Shown here: positions 8,817-17,044 of the stretch, one piece after another
Layout: the number at the start of each line of letters is the position of its first letter
Position numbering within the stretch: the first letter of the stretch is position 1
The notes under the pieces: generated by a model
The model's database searches: none
What the model saw: the letters and a program-made list of their open reading frames with translations, nothing else
What the model was told of the DNA's origin: nothing
NCBI GenBank assembly: GCA_025943965.1
Contig: JAPCWD010000006.1
Location: forward strand, 62,001-126,000
Length of the DNA: 64,000 nucleotides
Origin: Synergistaceae bacterium DZ-S4
GTDB lineage: Bacteria > Synergistota > Synergistia > Synergistales > Synergistaceae
Direction: 5' to 3'
Position numbers and translations under genes: made by a program

Positions 8817-9278
8817 ATGGCGATATCACAAAAATGTCAGTACGCCCTTAGGGCGATTTATGAGCTGGCGCTCCATCAGGACGAAGGCCCGTGCAAGATC
8901 GGGGCCATTGCGGAAGCGCAGTCGATACCGGTGCGGTTCCTTGAAAATATCCTTAACAGCCTTAAGGGAGCCGGGCTCGTCGATTCCGCAAGGGGAAAAG
9001 ACGGCGGGTATTATCTTCTGAAACACGCGGGTGAGATAACCGTCGGTGAGGTGATCAGATTCGTCCAGGGACCGCTGGGACCGGTCGAATGCACCACCAG
9101 GGTGGACGATGACTGCGACTTTTACAACGACTGCGTCTTCAGGCCCCTCTGGGACAAAGCCAGAGCGGCGCTTGAAAGCGTCTATGACGGGACCACGTTC
9201 CAGGATCTCATCGACCAGTCAGCTAATGTTTGCAGAGTGCCTCAGTGCAGCTGCAATAGAAAAAAAGATAAAATCTAA
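8817..9278 (+). CDS. Rrf2-family (IscR-like) transcriptional regulator
   Basis: 153 residues from the ATG at 8817 (GGTGAGG just upstream; earlier in-frame ATGs lack this and would add an odd leader). The N-terminal winged helix KCQYALRAIYELAL is characteristic of Rrf2 proteins. Three cysteines in the C-terminal half (CTTRVDDDCDFYNDC) match the Fe-S ligand region of IscR, although the first spacing is longer (x7 instead of x5). The extreme C-terminus adds CRVPQCSC, which could be further ligands. Placed directly before iscS and iscU-like genes, it probably senses Fe-S status and autoregulates the operon. Confidence 0.88.
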   Translation: MAISQKCQYALRAIYELALHQDEGPCKIGAIAEAQSIPVRFLENILNSLKGAGLVDSARGKDGGYYLLKHAGEITVGEVIRFVQGPLGPVECTTRVDDDCDFYNDCVFRPLWDKARAALESVYDGTTFQDLIDQSANVCRVPQCSCNRKKDKI

Positions 9279-9301
9279 ATCCTATTAAGAGGTGACTTGT
9301 T

Positions 9302-10477
9302 ATGACACCGCGTAAAGTATATCTGGACAACTCAGCAACGACACAGGTCGACAGGAAGGTTCTCGAGGCCATGCTCCCCTACTTTTCGGAAGAGTACGGC
9401 AACCCCAACAGCCTCCATGCCTGGGGAAGAGAGGCAAGAAAGGGAGTGGACAATGCCAGGTCGCAGGTGGCACAGCTCATTGGAGCGGAACCGAAGGAAG
9501 TCATATTCACCGGAGGCGGAAGCGAAGCTGACAACCTGGCCATCAAAGGCGCGGCATGGGCACTTAAGGATAAAGGCAAACACATCATCACAAGTTCGAT
9601 CGAGCACCATGCTCTTCTGGACACAGTGAAATGGCTTGGCAAGAACGGATATGACTACACGGTCCTCCCCGTCGACGAGACTGGAATGGCGGACCCAAAG
9701 GAACTTGAGGCCGCGATAAGGCCGGATACGATACTTACGTCGATAATGTACGCCAACAACGAAATAGGAACAATAGAGCCCGTGGCCGAGCTCGGAGAGG
9801 TCTGCCGCAGACACGGTGTCCTCTTCCATACGGACGGCGTCCAGGCGACGGGACATATCAAGATAGATGTGAAGGAACTCCCGATCGACATGATGACGAT
9901 GGCTGCCCACAAGATGTACGGCCCCAAGGGAGTCGGCGCGCTTTACGTCAGAAAGGGCATCAAGCTGATCCCGGTCATACACGGAGGCGGCCAGGAGTTC
10001 GGGGTCCGCTCCGGGACGGAAAACACACCGGGACTGATCGGTTTCGGAATGGCTGCGGAGCTGGCGGCAAACCGTCTTGCAAGCGGTGAGATAGACAACG
10101 AGATACGCCTGCGCGACAGGTTGATCGGCGGGCTTACCGAGAGGATCCCTGAGATCACGCTTACCGGGCACAGGACAAAGAGGCTTCCGTACCATGCCAG
10201 CATCTGCGTCAAGTATGTCGAGGGCGAAGGGATGCTCCTGCTGATGGACGCAGCCGGAATCGGAGTTTCAAGCGGTTCAGCCTGCACATCGGGAAGCCTC
10301 GAGCCAAGCTACGTCCTACTGGCGCTTGGACTCGACCACCCGACCGCGCACGGTTCCGTTAGGATGACCCTGAGCAAGGACACGAATGACGAGGACATCG
10401 ACTACGTACTTGAGAAATTCCCGCCAATCGTGGAGAAGCTGCGCTCTCTGTCGCCTTTCTACAAGAAAAACCAATAA
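9302..10477 (+). CDS. iscS: cysteine desulfurase (NifS/IscS type)
   Basis: 391 residues. PLP enzyme that removes sulfur from cysteine for Fe-S cluster assembly. It has YLDNSATTQ at the N-terminus, the PLP-binding lysine in AAHKMYGPKG, and the persulfide-forming cysteine in SSGSACTSG, with the short NifS/IscS-type loop. Start ATG with GAGGTGA upstream. Lies 23 bases after the Rrf2 regulator and 35 before the scaffold gene. The MOSC gene downstream suggests its sulfur may also go to a molybdenum-cofactor-related process. Confidence 0.95.
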   Translation: MTPRKVYLDNSATTQVDRKVLEAMLPYFSEEYGNPNSLHAWGREARKGVDNARSQVAQLIGAEPKEVIFTGGGSEADNLAIKGAAWALKDKGKHIITSSIEHHALLDTVKWLGKNGYDYTVLPVDETGMADPKELEAAIRPDTILTSIMYANNEIGTIEPVAELGEVCRRHGVLFHTDGVQATGHIKIDVKELPIDMMTMAAHKMYGPKGVGALYVRKGIKLIPVIHGGGQEFGVRSGTENTPGLIGFGMAAELAANRLASGEIDNEIRLRDRLIGGLTERIPEITLTGHRTKRLPYHASICVKYVEGEGMLLLMDAAGIGVSSGSACTSGSLEPSYVLLALGLDHPTAHGSVRMTLSKDTNDEDIDYVLEKFPPIVEKLRSLSPFYKKNQ

Positions 10478-10512
10478 ATATCGAATATCCCCAAAAAGGA
10501 GATGTCAGGATC

Positions 10513-11022
10513 ATGTACAGCGAAAAAGTAGTGGATTATTTCATGAATCCCCGCAACGCAGGAAAGCTTGAAGACGCGAACGCGATCGGCGAAGTCGGAA
10601 ACCCCAAGTGCGGAGACGTTATGAAGATATACCTGAAGATAAACGACAAGGAGATAATCGAGGATATAAAGTTTGAGACTTTCGGGTGTGCGGCCGCAAT
10701 AGCTACAAGCTCAATGATAACGGAAATGGTGAAGGGCAAGACAATAACCGAAGCTCTCAGCATAAACAACAAGGACGTTGCCGAAGCTCTGGGGGGACTT
10801 CCCCCGGCGAAACTCCACTGCTCACTCCTTGCCCAGGAGGGTATCGAGGCGGCGGTAGCCGACTACTTTATCCGCAAGACCGGCAGGGCTCCGGAGGGCT
10901 TCAGGCCGGCCCACTCGACATGCACGGCCTGCGGAGGTTCCTGCGGCGGAGGAGCTGCTGTCCAGGCCCAGGAAGAGGAAGAAGAAAAATTTGTGAGCGA
11001 GGATCATCGCGTTGCTGAATAA
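10513..11022 (+). CDS. iscU: IscU/NifU-type Fe-S scaffold with cysteine-rich tail
   Basis: 169 residues. The N-terminal 120 residues are a U-type scaffold with the three cluster cysteines in GNPKCGD, FGCAAA and LHCSLLA, plus the conserved aspartate after the first. Typical IscU has about 128 residues. Here a C-terminal extension adds CTACGGSCGGG and then an acidic EEEEEE stretch, as in some NifU-like proteins of anaerobes; its role is unknown. Start ATG preceded by AAAGGAGATG. The end overlaps the MOSC gene by 11 bases, consistent with translational coupling. Confidence 0.9.
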   Translation: MYSEKVVDYFMNPRNAGKLEDANAIGEVGNPKCGDVMKIYLKINDKEIIEDIKFETFGCAAAIATSSMITEMVKGKTITEALSINNKDVAEALGGLPPAKLHCSLLAQEGIEAAVADYFIRKTGRAPEGFRPAHSTCTACGGSCGGGAAVQAQEEEEEKFVSEDHRVAE

Positions 11023-11464
11023 AGAAGAGGCAGCAGGGAAGATAATAGCCGTATGCACGGCTCCAAAGAAGGGTATGATCAAGCATGACGTCGGAGAGGG
11101 CCTCCTCCTTGAGGAGATCGGCATCGAGGGAGACGCCCACGCAGGCTTCATGCACCGCCAGGTCAGCCTGATCTCGATCGAGGACATAAGGACCATGATG
11201 GAAAAACTTCCGGACCTTGTCCCGGGAAGCTTCGCCGAGAACCTGACTACAGAGGGGTTCGACCTCTCTCAATTGAAGACAGGCGACAGACTCAGGGTCG
11301 GTGAGACGGTGCTTGAGGTCTCGCAGATAGGCAAGGAATGCCATACAAAGTGCGAGGTCTTCAAAAAGACCGGTGACTGCATAATGCCGCAGAAGGGCAT
11401 ATTCACCAGGGTCATCAAGGGCGGCAGAGTAAAGACAGGAGATACTGTACGGTTCGACGATTAG
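11012..11464 (+). CDS. MOSC-domain protein
   Basis: 150 residues consisting of one MOSC beta-barrel domain, the family found at the C-terminus of eukaryotic molybdenum-cofactor sulfurase and in bacterial YiiM/YuaD-type proteins. Supporting features are GIEGDAHAG near residue 38, the Q-V-S-L-I strand, and the conserved KECHTKCEVF segment with the family's key cysteine, then IFTRVIKGG. Starts with TTG at 11012 inside the end of the scaffold gene, so it is coupled to it. With a NifS-type enzyme in the same operon, the pair resembles the split halves of Moco sulfurase. That role is inferred, not shown. Confidence 0.85.
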   Translation: MLNKEEAAGKIIAVCTAPKKGMIKHDVGEGLLLEEIGIEGDAHAGFMHRQVSLISIEDIRTMMEKLPDLVPGSFAENLTTEGFDLSQLKTGDRLRVGETVLEVSQIGKECHTKCEVFKKTGDCIMPQKGIFTRVIKGGRVKTGDTVRFDD

Positions 11465-11483
11465 GCCATTGTGTATGACATCA

Positions 11484-11520
11484 GGCAGCACGGCGAAAAT
11501 TATGCCTGCTGCCTTTTTTA
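11484..11520 (+). terminator. terminator of the Fe-S operon
   Basis: GGCAGCA (11484-11490) pairs with TGCTGCC (11507-11513), with an inner GGC/GCC, followed by a run of T. It sits 20 bases after the MOSC stop. Confidence 0.8.
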
Positions 11521-11547
11521 TAAGCGAGACATTCCGGAGGAGATAAA

Positions 11548-13527
11548 ATGAGCTTCACTGAAGACGAAAACCGGCACGAGAGGGAGAGCGGACACAATGA
11601 AGGTGAATGCTCCTGCTGCTCATGTTCAGCGAATGAAAATATATTCTGCGAATGCGAAGAGGATGAAAACGAGGAAAGGGCGGCCTTTTCAAGGGAGTTA
11701 AATTTTCTCTCCGCGGCAGGCATAATATTCTTCCTGCTGCTGATCACAGAAGAATTCTACTTGGATTCTGTCAACAAAGTCCTGCTGAGTTCAGCTTTCA
11801 TAGCTCTGTACATGGTCTGCGGCCTGCCCGTACTCAGATCGGCGCTGCGTGCGATATCAAAGTTGGATATCTTCAATGAGTTTACCCTCATGGGAGCGGC
11901 CACCCTCTCCGCTGTCGCTATAGGGGAGATGTCGGAAGCTGTCGGCGTCATGCTCTTTTACAGGCTGGGAGAGGCTTTTCAGGAGAGGGCCTCCTCCGGA
12001 TCCAGGCGCTCGATAAAAGCCCTTCTGGCTTCAAAGCCCCTCTCAGCAAGAGTTCTGAAGGATGGTGAGGCGATAGAGGTCGATCCAAAAGAGATAGTAA
12101 GAGGCGACATCATACAGGTAATGCCCGGGGAGATGATCCCCATCGACGGCATCATAAGGTCAGGAGCTTCTGACATCGACTCATCTTCGATGACAGGGGA
12201 GTCGGTCCCGGTTCATGCGGTCCAGGGAGATCCGGTACACGGAGGCACCCTTGCCCTTGACGGACTTCTGACCATCGAGGCAGCAGGTCCCTTTGAGGAT
12301 TCGACCATAGCGAGGATGCTTGAGATGGTACAAAACGCGGCAGCCAGGAAATCTCCGACCGAAAGATTTATCACCAGATTCGCAAAATGGTATACGCCCG
12401 CAGTCTTCGCCATCGCCTCCATGGTTGCCTTCATCCCCCCGCTTACCGGCCACGGGGAACTGAGGGAATGGTTTTACAGGGGGCTTGTTCTGCTTGTCAT
12501 ATCCTGCCCCTGCGCTCTTGTGATCTCGATACCTCTTGGATATTTCGGAGGCATCGGAAGCGCTTCAAAGAGGGGGATCCTGGTAAAGGGAGCAAATGTA
12601 TTCGACGCACTTGCAAAGGTGACTACGGCAATTTTTGACAAGACCGGGACACTGACATACGGCCGTTTCAAGGTAACGAAAGTCGTCCCGTCAGAGGGTA
12701 CGGCGAGGGAAGAGCTCCTTAAGGCCGCTGCCTCCGCCGAGTCAGGCTCTACCCATCCTCTGGCTGCGGCTGTAAGGGAGGCCGCAGGAGAGAGTGAGAT
12801 CGCCCCTGAAGCCGTTCTTACCCAAGCTTCGGGCAAGGGAATGATCCTTACCCTTGGGGGTTCGGTAACGGCAGCTGGAAACGCAGCCCTTATGGAGGAT
12901 TTCGGGATAAAGGCAGAGGAAGTCTCCACACCGGGGACTGTGATCCACGTAATGAAAGACGGCAGCTACATGGGCTACATAGTCCTTCAGGACAGCCTCA
13001 GAAAGGAATCCGGGAGGGCTGTGAGGGAACTTCGGGAACAGGGAATCAGAGAGGTCTACATGCTTACGGGGGATCGTGACAGTGTAGCCGGCCTTATTTC
13101 GGACGAGCTTGGGCTCAACGGTTACCGTTCGGAACTGATGCCTGATGAAAAGGTCGAGGCACTGAAGGAGATATGCAAAGGAGAGACCGAAAAGACCCTC
13201 TATGTGGGCGACGGCATAAACGACGGCCCTGTGCTCGTGACCTCGGAAACGGGCATAGCCATGGGCGGGTTCGGCTCGCAGGTAGCGGTGGAAGTCGCCG
13301 ATGCTGTCATCCTTGACGACTCCCCGCTTAAGGTCGTTGAGCTTCTCCGTATAGCGAGAAAGACAAGGGCTATCGTCTGGCAGAATGTCTTCATGGCTCT
13401 GGGGGTGAAAGGGATATTCCTCATAGGAGGCGCGGCAGGCATCGCCGGCCTGTGGGAGGCCGTATTCGCCGATGTCGGCGTCGCCCTTCTCGCGATCCTG
13501 AATGCGACAAGGGCATCAAGAGCCTAG
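11548..13527 (+). CDS. Zn/Cd/Pb-type P1B ATPase
   Basis: 659-residue heavy-metal exporting ATPase. Order: Cys/His/Glu-rich tail (residues 1-45, with CSCCSCS and CECEEDE) replacing an HMA domain; membrane helices; actuator motif MTGESVPV; the metal-site motif SCPCALV in the sixth helix; phosphorylation motif DKTGTLT; STHPLAAAV; hinge GDGINDGPV. GVKG in the penultimate helix and FADVGVALLAI in the last match the P1B-2 (ZntA/CadA) metal-site lysine and aspartate, so zinc, cadmium or lead is more likely than copper. The acidic Cys-rich tail probably delivers or senses metal. Start ATG with GGAGGAG upstream. Confidence 0.92.
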   Translation: MSFTEDENRHERESGHNEGECSCCSCSANENIFCECEEDENEERAAFSRELNFLSAAGIIFFLLLITEEFYLDSVNKVLLSSAFIALYMVCGLPVLRSALRAISKLDIFNEFTLMGAATLSAVAIGEMSEAVGVMLFYRLGEAFQERASSGSRRSIKALLASKPLSARVLKDGEAIEVDPKEIVRGDIIQVMPGEMIPIDGIIRSGASDIDSSSMTGESVPVHAVQGDPVHGGTLALDGLLTIEAAGPFEDSTIARMLEMVQNAAARKSPTERFITRFAKWYTPAVFAIASMVAFIPPLTGHGELREWFYRGLVLLVISCPCALVISIPLGYFGGIGSASKRGILVKGANVFDALAKVTTAIFDKTGTLTYGRFKVTKVVPSEGTAREELLKAAASAESGSTHPLAAAVREAAGESEIAPEAVLTQASGKGMILTLGGSVTAAGNAALMEDFGIKAEEVSTPGTVIHVMKDGSYMGYIVLQDSLRKESGRAVRELREQGIREVYMLTGDRDSVAGLISDELGLNGYRSELMPDEKVEALKEICKGETEKTLYVGDGINDGPVLVTSETGIAMGGFGSQVAVEVADAVILDDSPLKVVELLRIARKTRAIVWQNVFMALGVKGIFLIGGAAGIAGLWEAVFADVGVALLAILNATRASRA

Positions 13528-13542
13528 CAAGTTAAGAAATTG

Positions 13543-13572
13543 CCGGTCTCCCCTGGATTGGAGGCCGGCAGC
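13543..13572 (-). terminator. possible terminator between convergent genes
   Basis: GCCGG...CCGGC inverted repeat with an inner TCTCC/GGAG helix. The flanking T tracts are poor, so it is weak on either strand. It lies between the convergent P-type ATPase and CoA-disulfide reductase genes. Confidence 0.4.
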
Positions 13573-13583
13573 TTTGATATTTA

Positions 13584-15254
13584 TCACTCCGCTTCTGTTC
13601 CGCACCCGCAGAGGGAACAGTCCCTGAAGAGGCACCCTCCGTCAAGGTTTGATACGTCGAAGCCCTCCTGCTTCATTATGCAGGAAGCGAAGTATCCCTC
13701 TTTTCCGTTACGGCAGTGGACAAATACGGGTTTCTCCCTGTCGAGGCCGCTGAGCCTGCTCCGAAGTTCCTCAAGCGGTATCCTTTCGAATCCCTCGATC
13801 CTTATCGTTGATACGGAGATATCGTCGCCGCTCCTGACATCTATAAAGAGAGCGCCTTCTTCCGGCATACCTTCCACGGAACTCCACTCGGCCTTTTCGA
13901 CCTTCCCCTCAAGTATGTTTTCAATGACGAAGCCTGTCATGTTGACCGGATCCCTCGGAGTTCCGAACGGCGGAGAGTATGCCAGTTCAAGCTCTGTCAG
14001 GTCATGTGCGGTCGCCCCCATACGTATGGAAGCGGCAAGCACGTCACACCTCTTGTCGACCCCCGTGTACCCCACTATCTGAACTCCCAGGATCTTCCCT
14101 GTCGGCACCTCGAATACGACCTTCATCGCCATTTCCCGGCCTCCGGGATAGTAGCCGGCATGCGGGTGATGGTAGGTAAGCACCTTGTCGTACCGGAGGC
14201 CCTGCCTTTCGGCCTCCCTCTCGCTGAGGCCTGTGAAGGCCACAGTCATGTCGAATATCTTCAGTATCCCCGTTCCCTGTATCCCTCCGTAGCGGCTCTT
14301 TATTCCGGCAATGTTGTCGGCCGCGATCCTCCCCTGCTTGTTGGCGGGTCCGGCAAGGGCTATGGAAGCGGGCTTTCCCGTGATGAAGTTCCTTACCTCA
14401 GTGACGTCGCCCACCGCATAAATATCGTGGTCCGAGGTCCTCATATATTCATCGGTCTTTATAAAACCTCTCTCGTTGAGAGCGAGCCCGGCATCTTTCG
14501 CAAGCTCGCTCTGGGGCCTCGCCCCAACGGACATTAGGACCATGTCCGTCACGACCCCGCTCTCCTTAAGCCTCAGCGTAAGGCCGGAGTCTCCCTTCTC
14601 TATGGCTGTGACTCCGTCGTTCAGTATGACCTTTATACCCTTTTCCATGACATATTTGAGGACCGGGAGGGCCATGTCGGCATCGATAGGCGCGATAAGG
14701 TGGTCGCTCAGCTCGACTATAGTCACTTCGACACCGGACTCCGCGAGGTTTTCGGCCACTTCGAGCCCGATCGCCCCTCCCCCAACTATAGCTGCTTTTC
14801 TGACACGCTTCTCCCTGATGTATTCCTTGATCCTGACGGCATCGGGTATGCTCCAGAGGGTAAATACCCCTTCGGCATCGATCCCCGGGATGTTCGGCCT
14901 GAACGGAAAGGAACCGGTGGATATGATAAGTTTGTCGTAGCTTTCGATATATTTTATTCCTGTCGTGATATCCTCGACTTCTACTTTTTTGTCCTCCCTG
15001 TTTATAGAAGTCACCCTGCTGTTGATTCGGACATCGATATTGTTCTTCTTCCTGAACTCTTCCGGGGTTCTGACTATCAATCTCTTCTCGTCATCTACGA
15101 GCTTCCCGCCCAGAAAGTAGGGCAGGCCGCAGGCGGCATAAGAGACGTAAGGCCCCTTATCGAACATTAGGATCTCAGCCTTTTCATCCAACCTTCTGAG
15201 CCTGGCCGCTGCAGTCGCTCCCCCAGCCACTCCGCCGATTATGAGCACCTTCAT
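13584..15254 (-). CDS. CoA-disulfide reductase with C-terminal rhodanese domain
   Basis: 556 residues from the ATG at 15254, preceded by AAAAGGAGG; a longer in-frame extension is unlikely. The N-terminal FAD motif is GGVAGGATAAARLRR, and the redox-active single cysteine of this NADH oxidase/CoADR family is in SYAACGLPYF (about residue 43). A second dinucleotide fold (GGGAIGLEVAENL) binds NAD(P)H. The last 90 residues form a rhodanese domain with the sulfur-carrying cysteine in FVHCRNG, and a Cys-rich tail CLFRDCSLCGCG. Such fusions reduce CoA-disulfides, polysulfide or CoA-persulfides. Divergent from the selenoprotein gene, another thiol-redox protein. Confidence 0.93.
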   Translation of the reverse strand: MKVLIIGGVAGGATAAARLRRLDEKAEILMFDKGPYVSYAACGLPYFLGGKLVDDEKRLIVRTPEEFRKKNNIDVRINSRVTSINREDKKVEVEDITTGIKYIESYDKLIISTGSFPFRPNIPGIDAEGVFTLWSIPDAVRIKEYIREKRVRKAAIVGGGAIGLEVAENLAESGVEVTIVELSDHLIAPIDADMALPVLKYVMEKGIKVILNDGVTAIEKGDSGLTLRLKESGVVTDMVLMSVGARPQSELAKDAGLALNERGFIKTDEYMRTSDHDIYAVGDVTEVRNFITGKPASIALAGPANKQGRIAADNIAGIKSRYGGIQGTGILKIFDMTVAFTGLSEREAERQGLRYDKVLTYHHPHAGYYPGGREMAMKVVFEVPTGKILGVQIVGYTGVDKRCDVLAASIRMGATAHDLTELELAYSPPFGTPRDPVNMTGFVIENILEGKVEKAEWSSVEGMPEEGALFIDVRSGDDISVSTIRIEGFERIPLEELRSRLSGLDREKPVFVHCRNGKEGYFASCIMKQEGFDVSNLDGGCLFRDCSLCGCGTEAE

Positions 15255-15419
15255 TTCCGCTGCCTCCTTTTGCTTTCTATGCTGCGATAATTTCATTATC
15301 GATCAGATGAACACAGCAATATATTAACATCATTTCTATCGTGTCTGTACATAGAACGGCGGATAATGGATAATCTGTATAAGCTTCTAAAAATTCAAAC
15401 TAAAAAGGGGAGTTAGATC

Positions 15420-15782
15420 ATGCTCTTTATCTGTTATCCTGCCTGAGGGACCTGCAAAAAAGCCCGTGCATGGCTTGACAAAAACAAGATCGGATACTCG
15501 GAGAGGGACATAAAGCTGGACAATCCCACAGCAGAGGAAATCAAAAAATGGCACAAAATGAGCGGAGCCGAGCTGAAAAAATTCTTCAACACAAGCGGCC
15601 AGATCTACAGAAGCCTGGAACTGAGCGAAAAACTTCCGGACATGAGCGAAGATGAGCAGATAAAACTTCTCGCTAAAGACGGCATGCTAGTCAAAAGACC
15701 CCTCCTGGTAGGGAGTGACTTTGTCATTACAGGCTTCAAAGAGGGAGAATGGGAAGAGAAGCTTTTGAAGAAAAACAAATAA
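15420..15782 (+). CDS. probable selenoprotein, ArsC/Spx-like thioredoxin-fold protein (Sec encoded by TGA at 15444-15446)
   Basis: One reading frame of 120 residues from the ATG at 15420 (GGGGAG seven bases upstream), interrupted only by TGA at codon 9. Translation reads MLFICYPA-U-GTCKKARAWLD, then a complete ArsC/Spx-type domain (KWHKMSGAELKKFFNTSG, DGMLVKRPLLVG, GFKEGEW). In relatives this position is the first cysteine of the CxxC redox pair, giving UxxC here (U9, C12). Downstream codons stay in frame with normal codon use, unlike a decayed gene. A conventional call would start at the internal ATG at 15558 and lose the active site. Likely a thiol reductase; the substrate is unknown. The Sec machinery is not in the window. 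Confidence 0.82.
15447..15485 (+). promoter_or_regulatory. candidate bacterial SECIS element
   Basis: Immediately after the in-frame TGA. A 5-bp hairpin AAGCC/GGCTT (15460-15464 with 15472-15476) closes a 7-base loop CGTGCAT that begins 18 bases after the TGA, within the usual bacterial SECIS distance, with a G at the second loop position. An alternative pairing of CCTGCA (15451-15456) with TGCATGG (15467-15473) is also possible. The stem is short, so support comes mainly from its position. Confidence 0.55.
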
Positions 15783-15914
15783 CTCAGACAAATATCAAAA
15801 CTAAAGTTTTTCCGCAATAATGCCGATGGAAACCAACAAAACATCGTGTTAAGATTTTAAAACAAACACAAAAAAGATATTTTGGAAAGTTTATAAAAAA
15901 GGAGGTACATGCAA

Positions 15915-16343
15915 ATGCTTACAAGTTCACGCAATCAGTTTAAAGGTACGGTAAAATCGATAAAAAAGGGTGCAGTCAACGACGAAATAGTCATCCAACT
16001 TCCCGGAGGGACCAAGCTTACCTCGATAATCACCGAGACAAGCACAACTGCGTTGGGGCTAAAAGAGGGAACAGCGGTAATAGCTCTTGTTAAGGCCTCC
16101 TGGGTGATCCTGGCAGCGGATCTTGAGGGCATCAGGCTCTCAGCCCGCAACCAGCTCTGCGGCAAGGTAAAGGAAGTCAAGGCCGGATCAGTAAACAGCG
16201 AGGTCGTTGTCACGCTTGACGGCGGTGAGGAGCTTGTCGCGATCGTTACATGCGAAAGTGAGAAGAGGCTCGGGCTCGTCCCCGGCAAAAAGGTCACCGC
16301 GCTGATAAAGGCACCGCATATCATAGTGGGAGTCGCTGAATAA
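15915..16343 (+). CDS. di-Mop molbindin
   Basis: About 142 residues made of two tandem Mop (molybdate/tungstate-binding) domains, each opening with the SxRNQ-type motif (SSRNQFKGTV, then SARNQLCGKV about 70 residues later) and containing a VKA or IKAPHIIVG strand. Such molbindins store or buffer molybdate in the cytoplasm. GGAGG at 15901-15905 sits 9 bases from the ATG at 15915; the ATG at 15909 is possible but too close. There is no DNA-binding domain, so it is not ModE. Fits with the nearby MOSC gene as molybdenum- or tungsten-related. Confidence 0.88.
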   Translation: MLTSSRNQFKGTVKSIKKGAVNDEIVIQLPGGTKLTSIITETSTTALGLKEGTAVIALVKASWVILAADLEGIRLSARNQLCGKVKEVKAGSVNSEVVVTLDGGEELVAIVTCESEKRLGLVPGKKVTALIKAPHIIVGVAE

Positions 16344-16385
16344 CTTAAATTAGCAACCTTTAACAGCTCAGATAATTATAAAGCC

Positions 16386-16419
16386 AAAAAATACGGGGCA
16401 TCCGCCCCGTATTTTTTTA
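16386..16419 (+). terminator. terminator after molbindin
   Basis: Perfect 9-bp stem ATACGGGGC/GCCCCGTAT (16391-16399 with 16404-16412), ATCC loop, seven T. The A run on the other side could make it bidirectional. Confidence 0.92.
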
Positions 16420-16549
16420 TTGACGTCCGGGTGGGTAAGCACTAAAAGCCCTTGACTGATCCCCCTTCAGGCATGAAAATTACATTTTCACCCAAAAACA
16501 GGAAAGTGCTGAACAGGCGCACTGAAATAAGGATCAGGAGGGCCGGGAG

Positions 16550-17044
16550 ATGGAAAGTGAGATCAGGAAAAAGATACTTGGGATAATCGAGAAGGATGCC
16601 AGGCTGAATGCCGGCGAAATAGCAGCCATGCTCGGCCTGGATGCGGAAGAAACAGCTTCGGAGATCAGGGCCATGGAGAAGGAGGGCATAATCTGCGGAT
16701 ACCATGCCTTCATCAACTGGGACAAGACCGATGACGACAAAATATCTGCCCTTATAGAACTGAAGGTGACTCCCCAAAGGGGCATGGGCTTTGACAAGAT
16801 AGCGGAGAAGATCTACCAGTACCCTGAGGTGGAATCCCTCTACCTCATGTCAGGCGGATATGACTTTACCGTGATACTGAAGAGGACGACCATGAAGGAG
16901 ATCGCGGCTTTCGTATCATCGAAGCTCGCGGTGATAGATGAGGTACAGAGCACCGCCACCCACATAGTGCTCGTGAGATATAAGGACCATGGGACACCCT
17001 TCATTGAACCCCGCAAAGACATGAGGATGGTAGTCACCCCATGA
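16550..17044 (+). CDS. Lrp/AsnC-family regulator
   Basis: 164 residues: N-terminal winged helix (KKILGIIEKDARLNAGEIAA) followed by an AsnC-type ligand-binding RAM domain (IYQYPEVESLYLMSGGYDF). Start ATG after GGAGGGCCGGGAG. Its stop overlaps the ATG of the aminotransferase in an ATGA, so the two are translationally coupled. It probably regulates the operon in response to an amino acid handled by the enzyme. Confidence 0.92.
   Translation: MESEIRKKILGIIEKDARLNAGEIAAMLGLDAEETASEIRAMEKEGIICGYHAFINWDKTDDDKISALIELKVTPQRGMGFDKIAEKIYQYPEVESLYLMSGGYDFTVILKRTTMKEIAAFVSSKLAVIDEVQSTATHIVLVRYKDHGTPFIEPRKDMRMVVTP

Noticed and set aside
9332..10195. 287-codon open frame antisense to iscS
   Set aside because: It lies wholly within a conserved cysteine desulfurase and has no protein-like features.
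15558..15782. A short independent gene starting at the internal ATG of the ArsC/Spx-like frame
   Set aside because: The upstream frame with ribosome site and the N-terminal redox motif belong to the same domain. The short version lacks the active site and is explained by TGA being read as selenocysteine.
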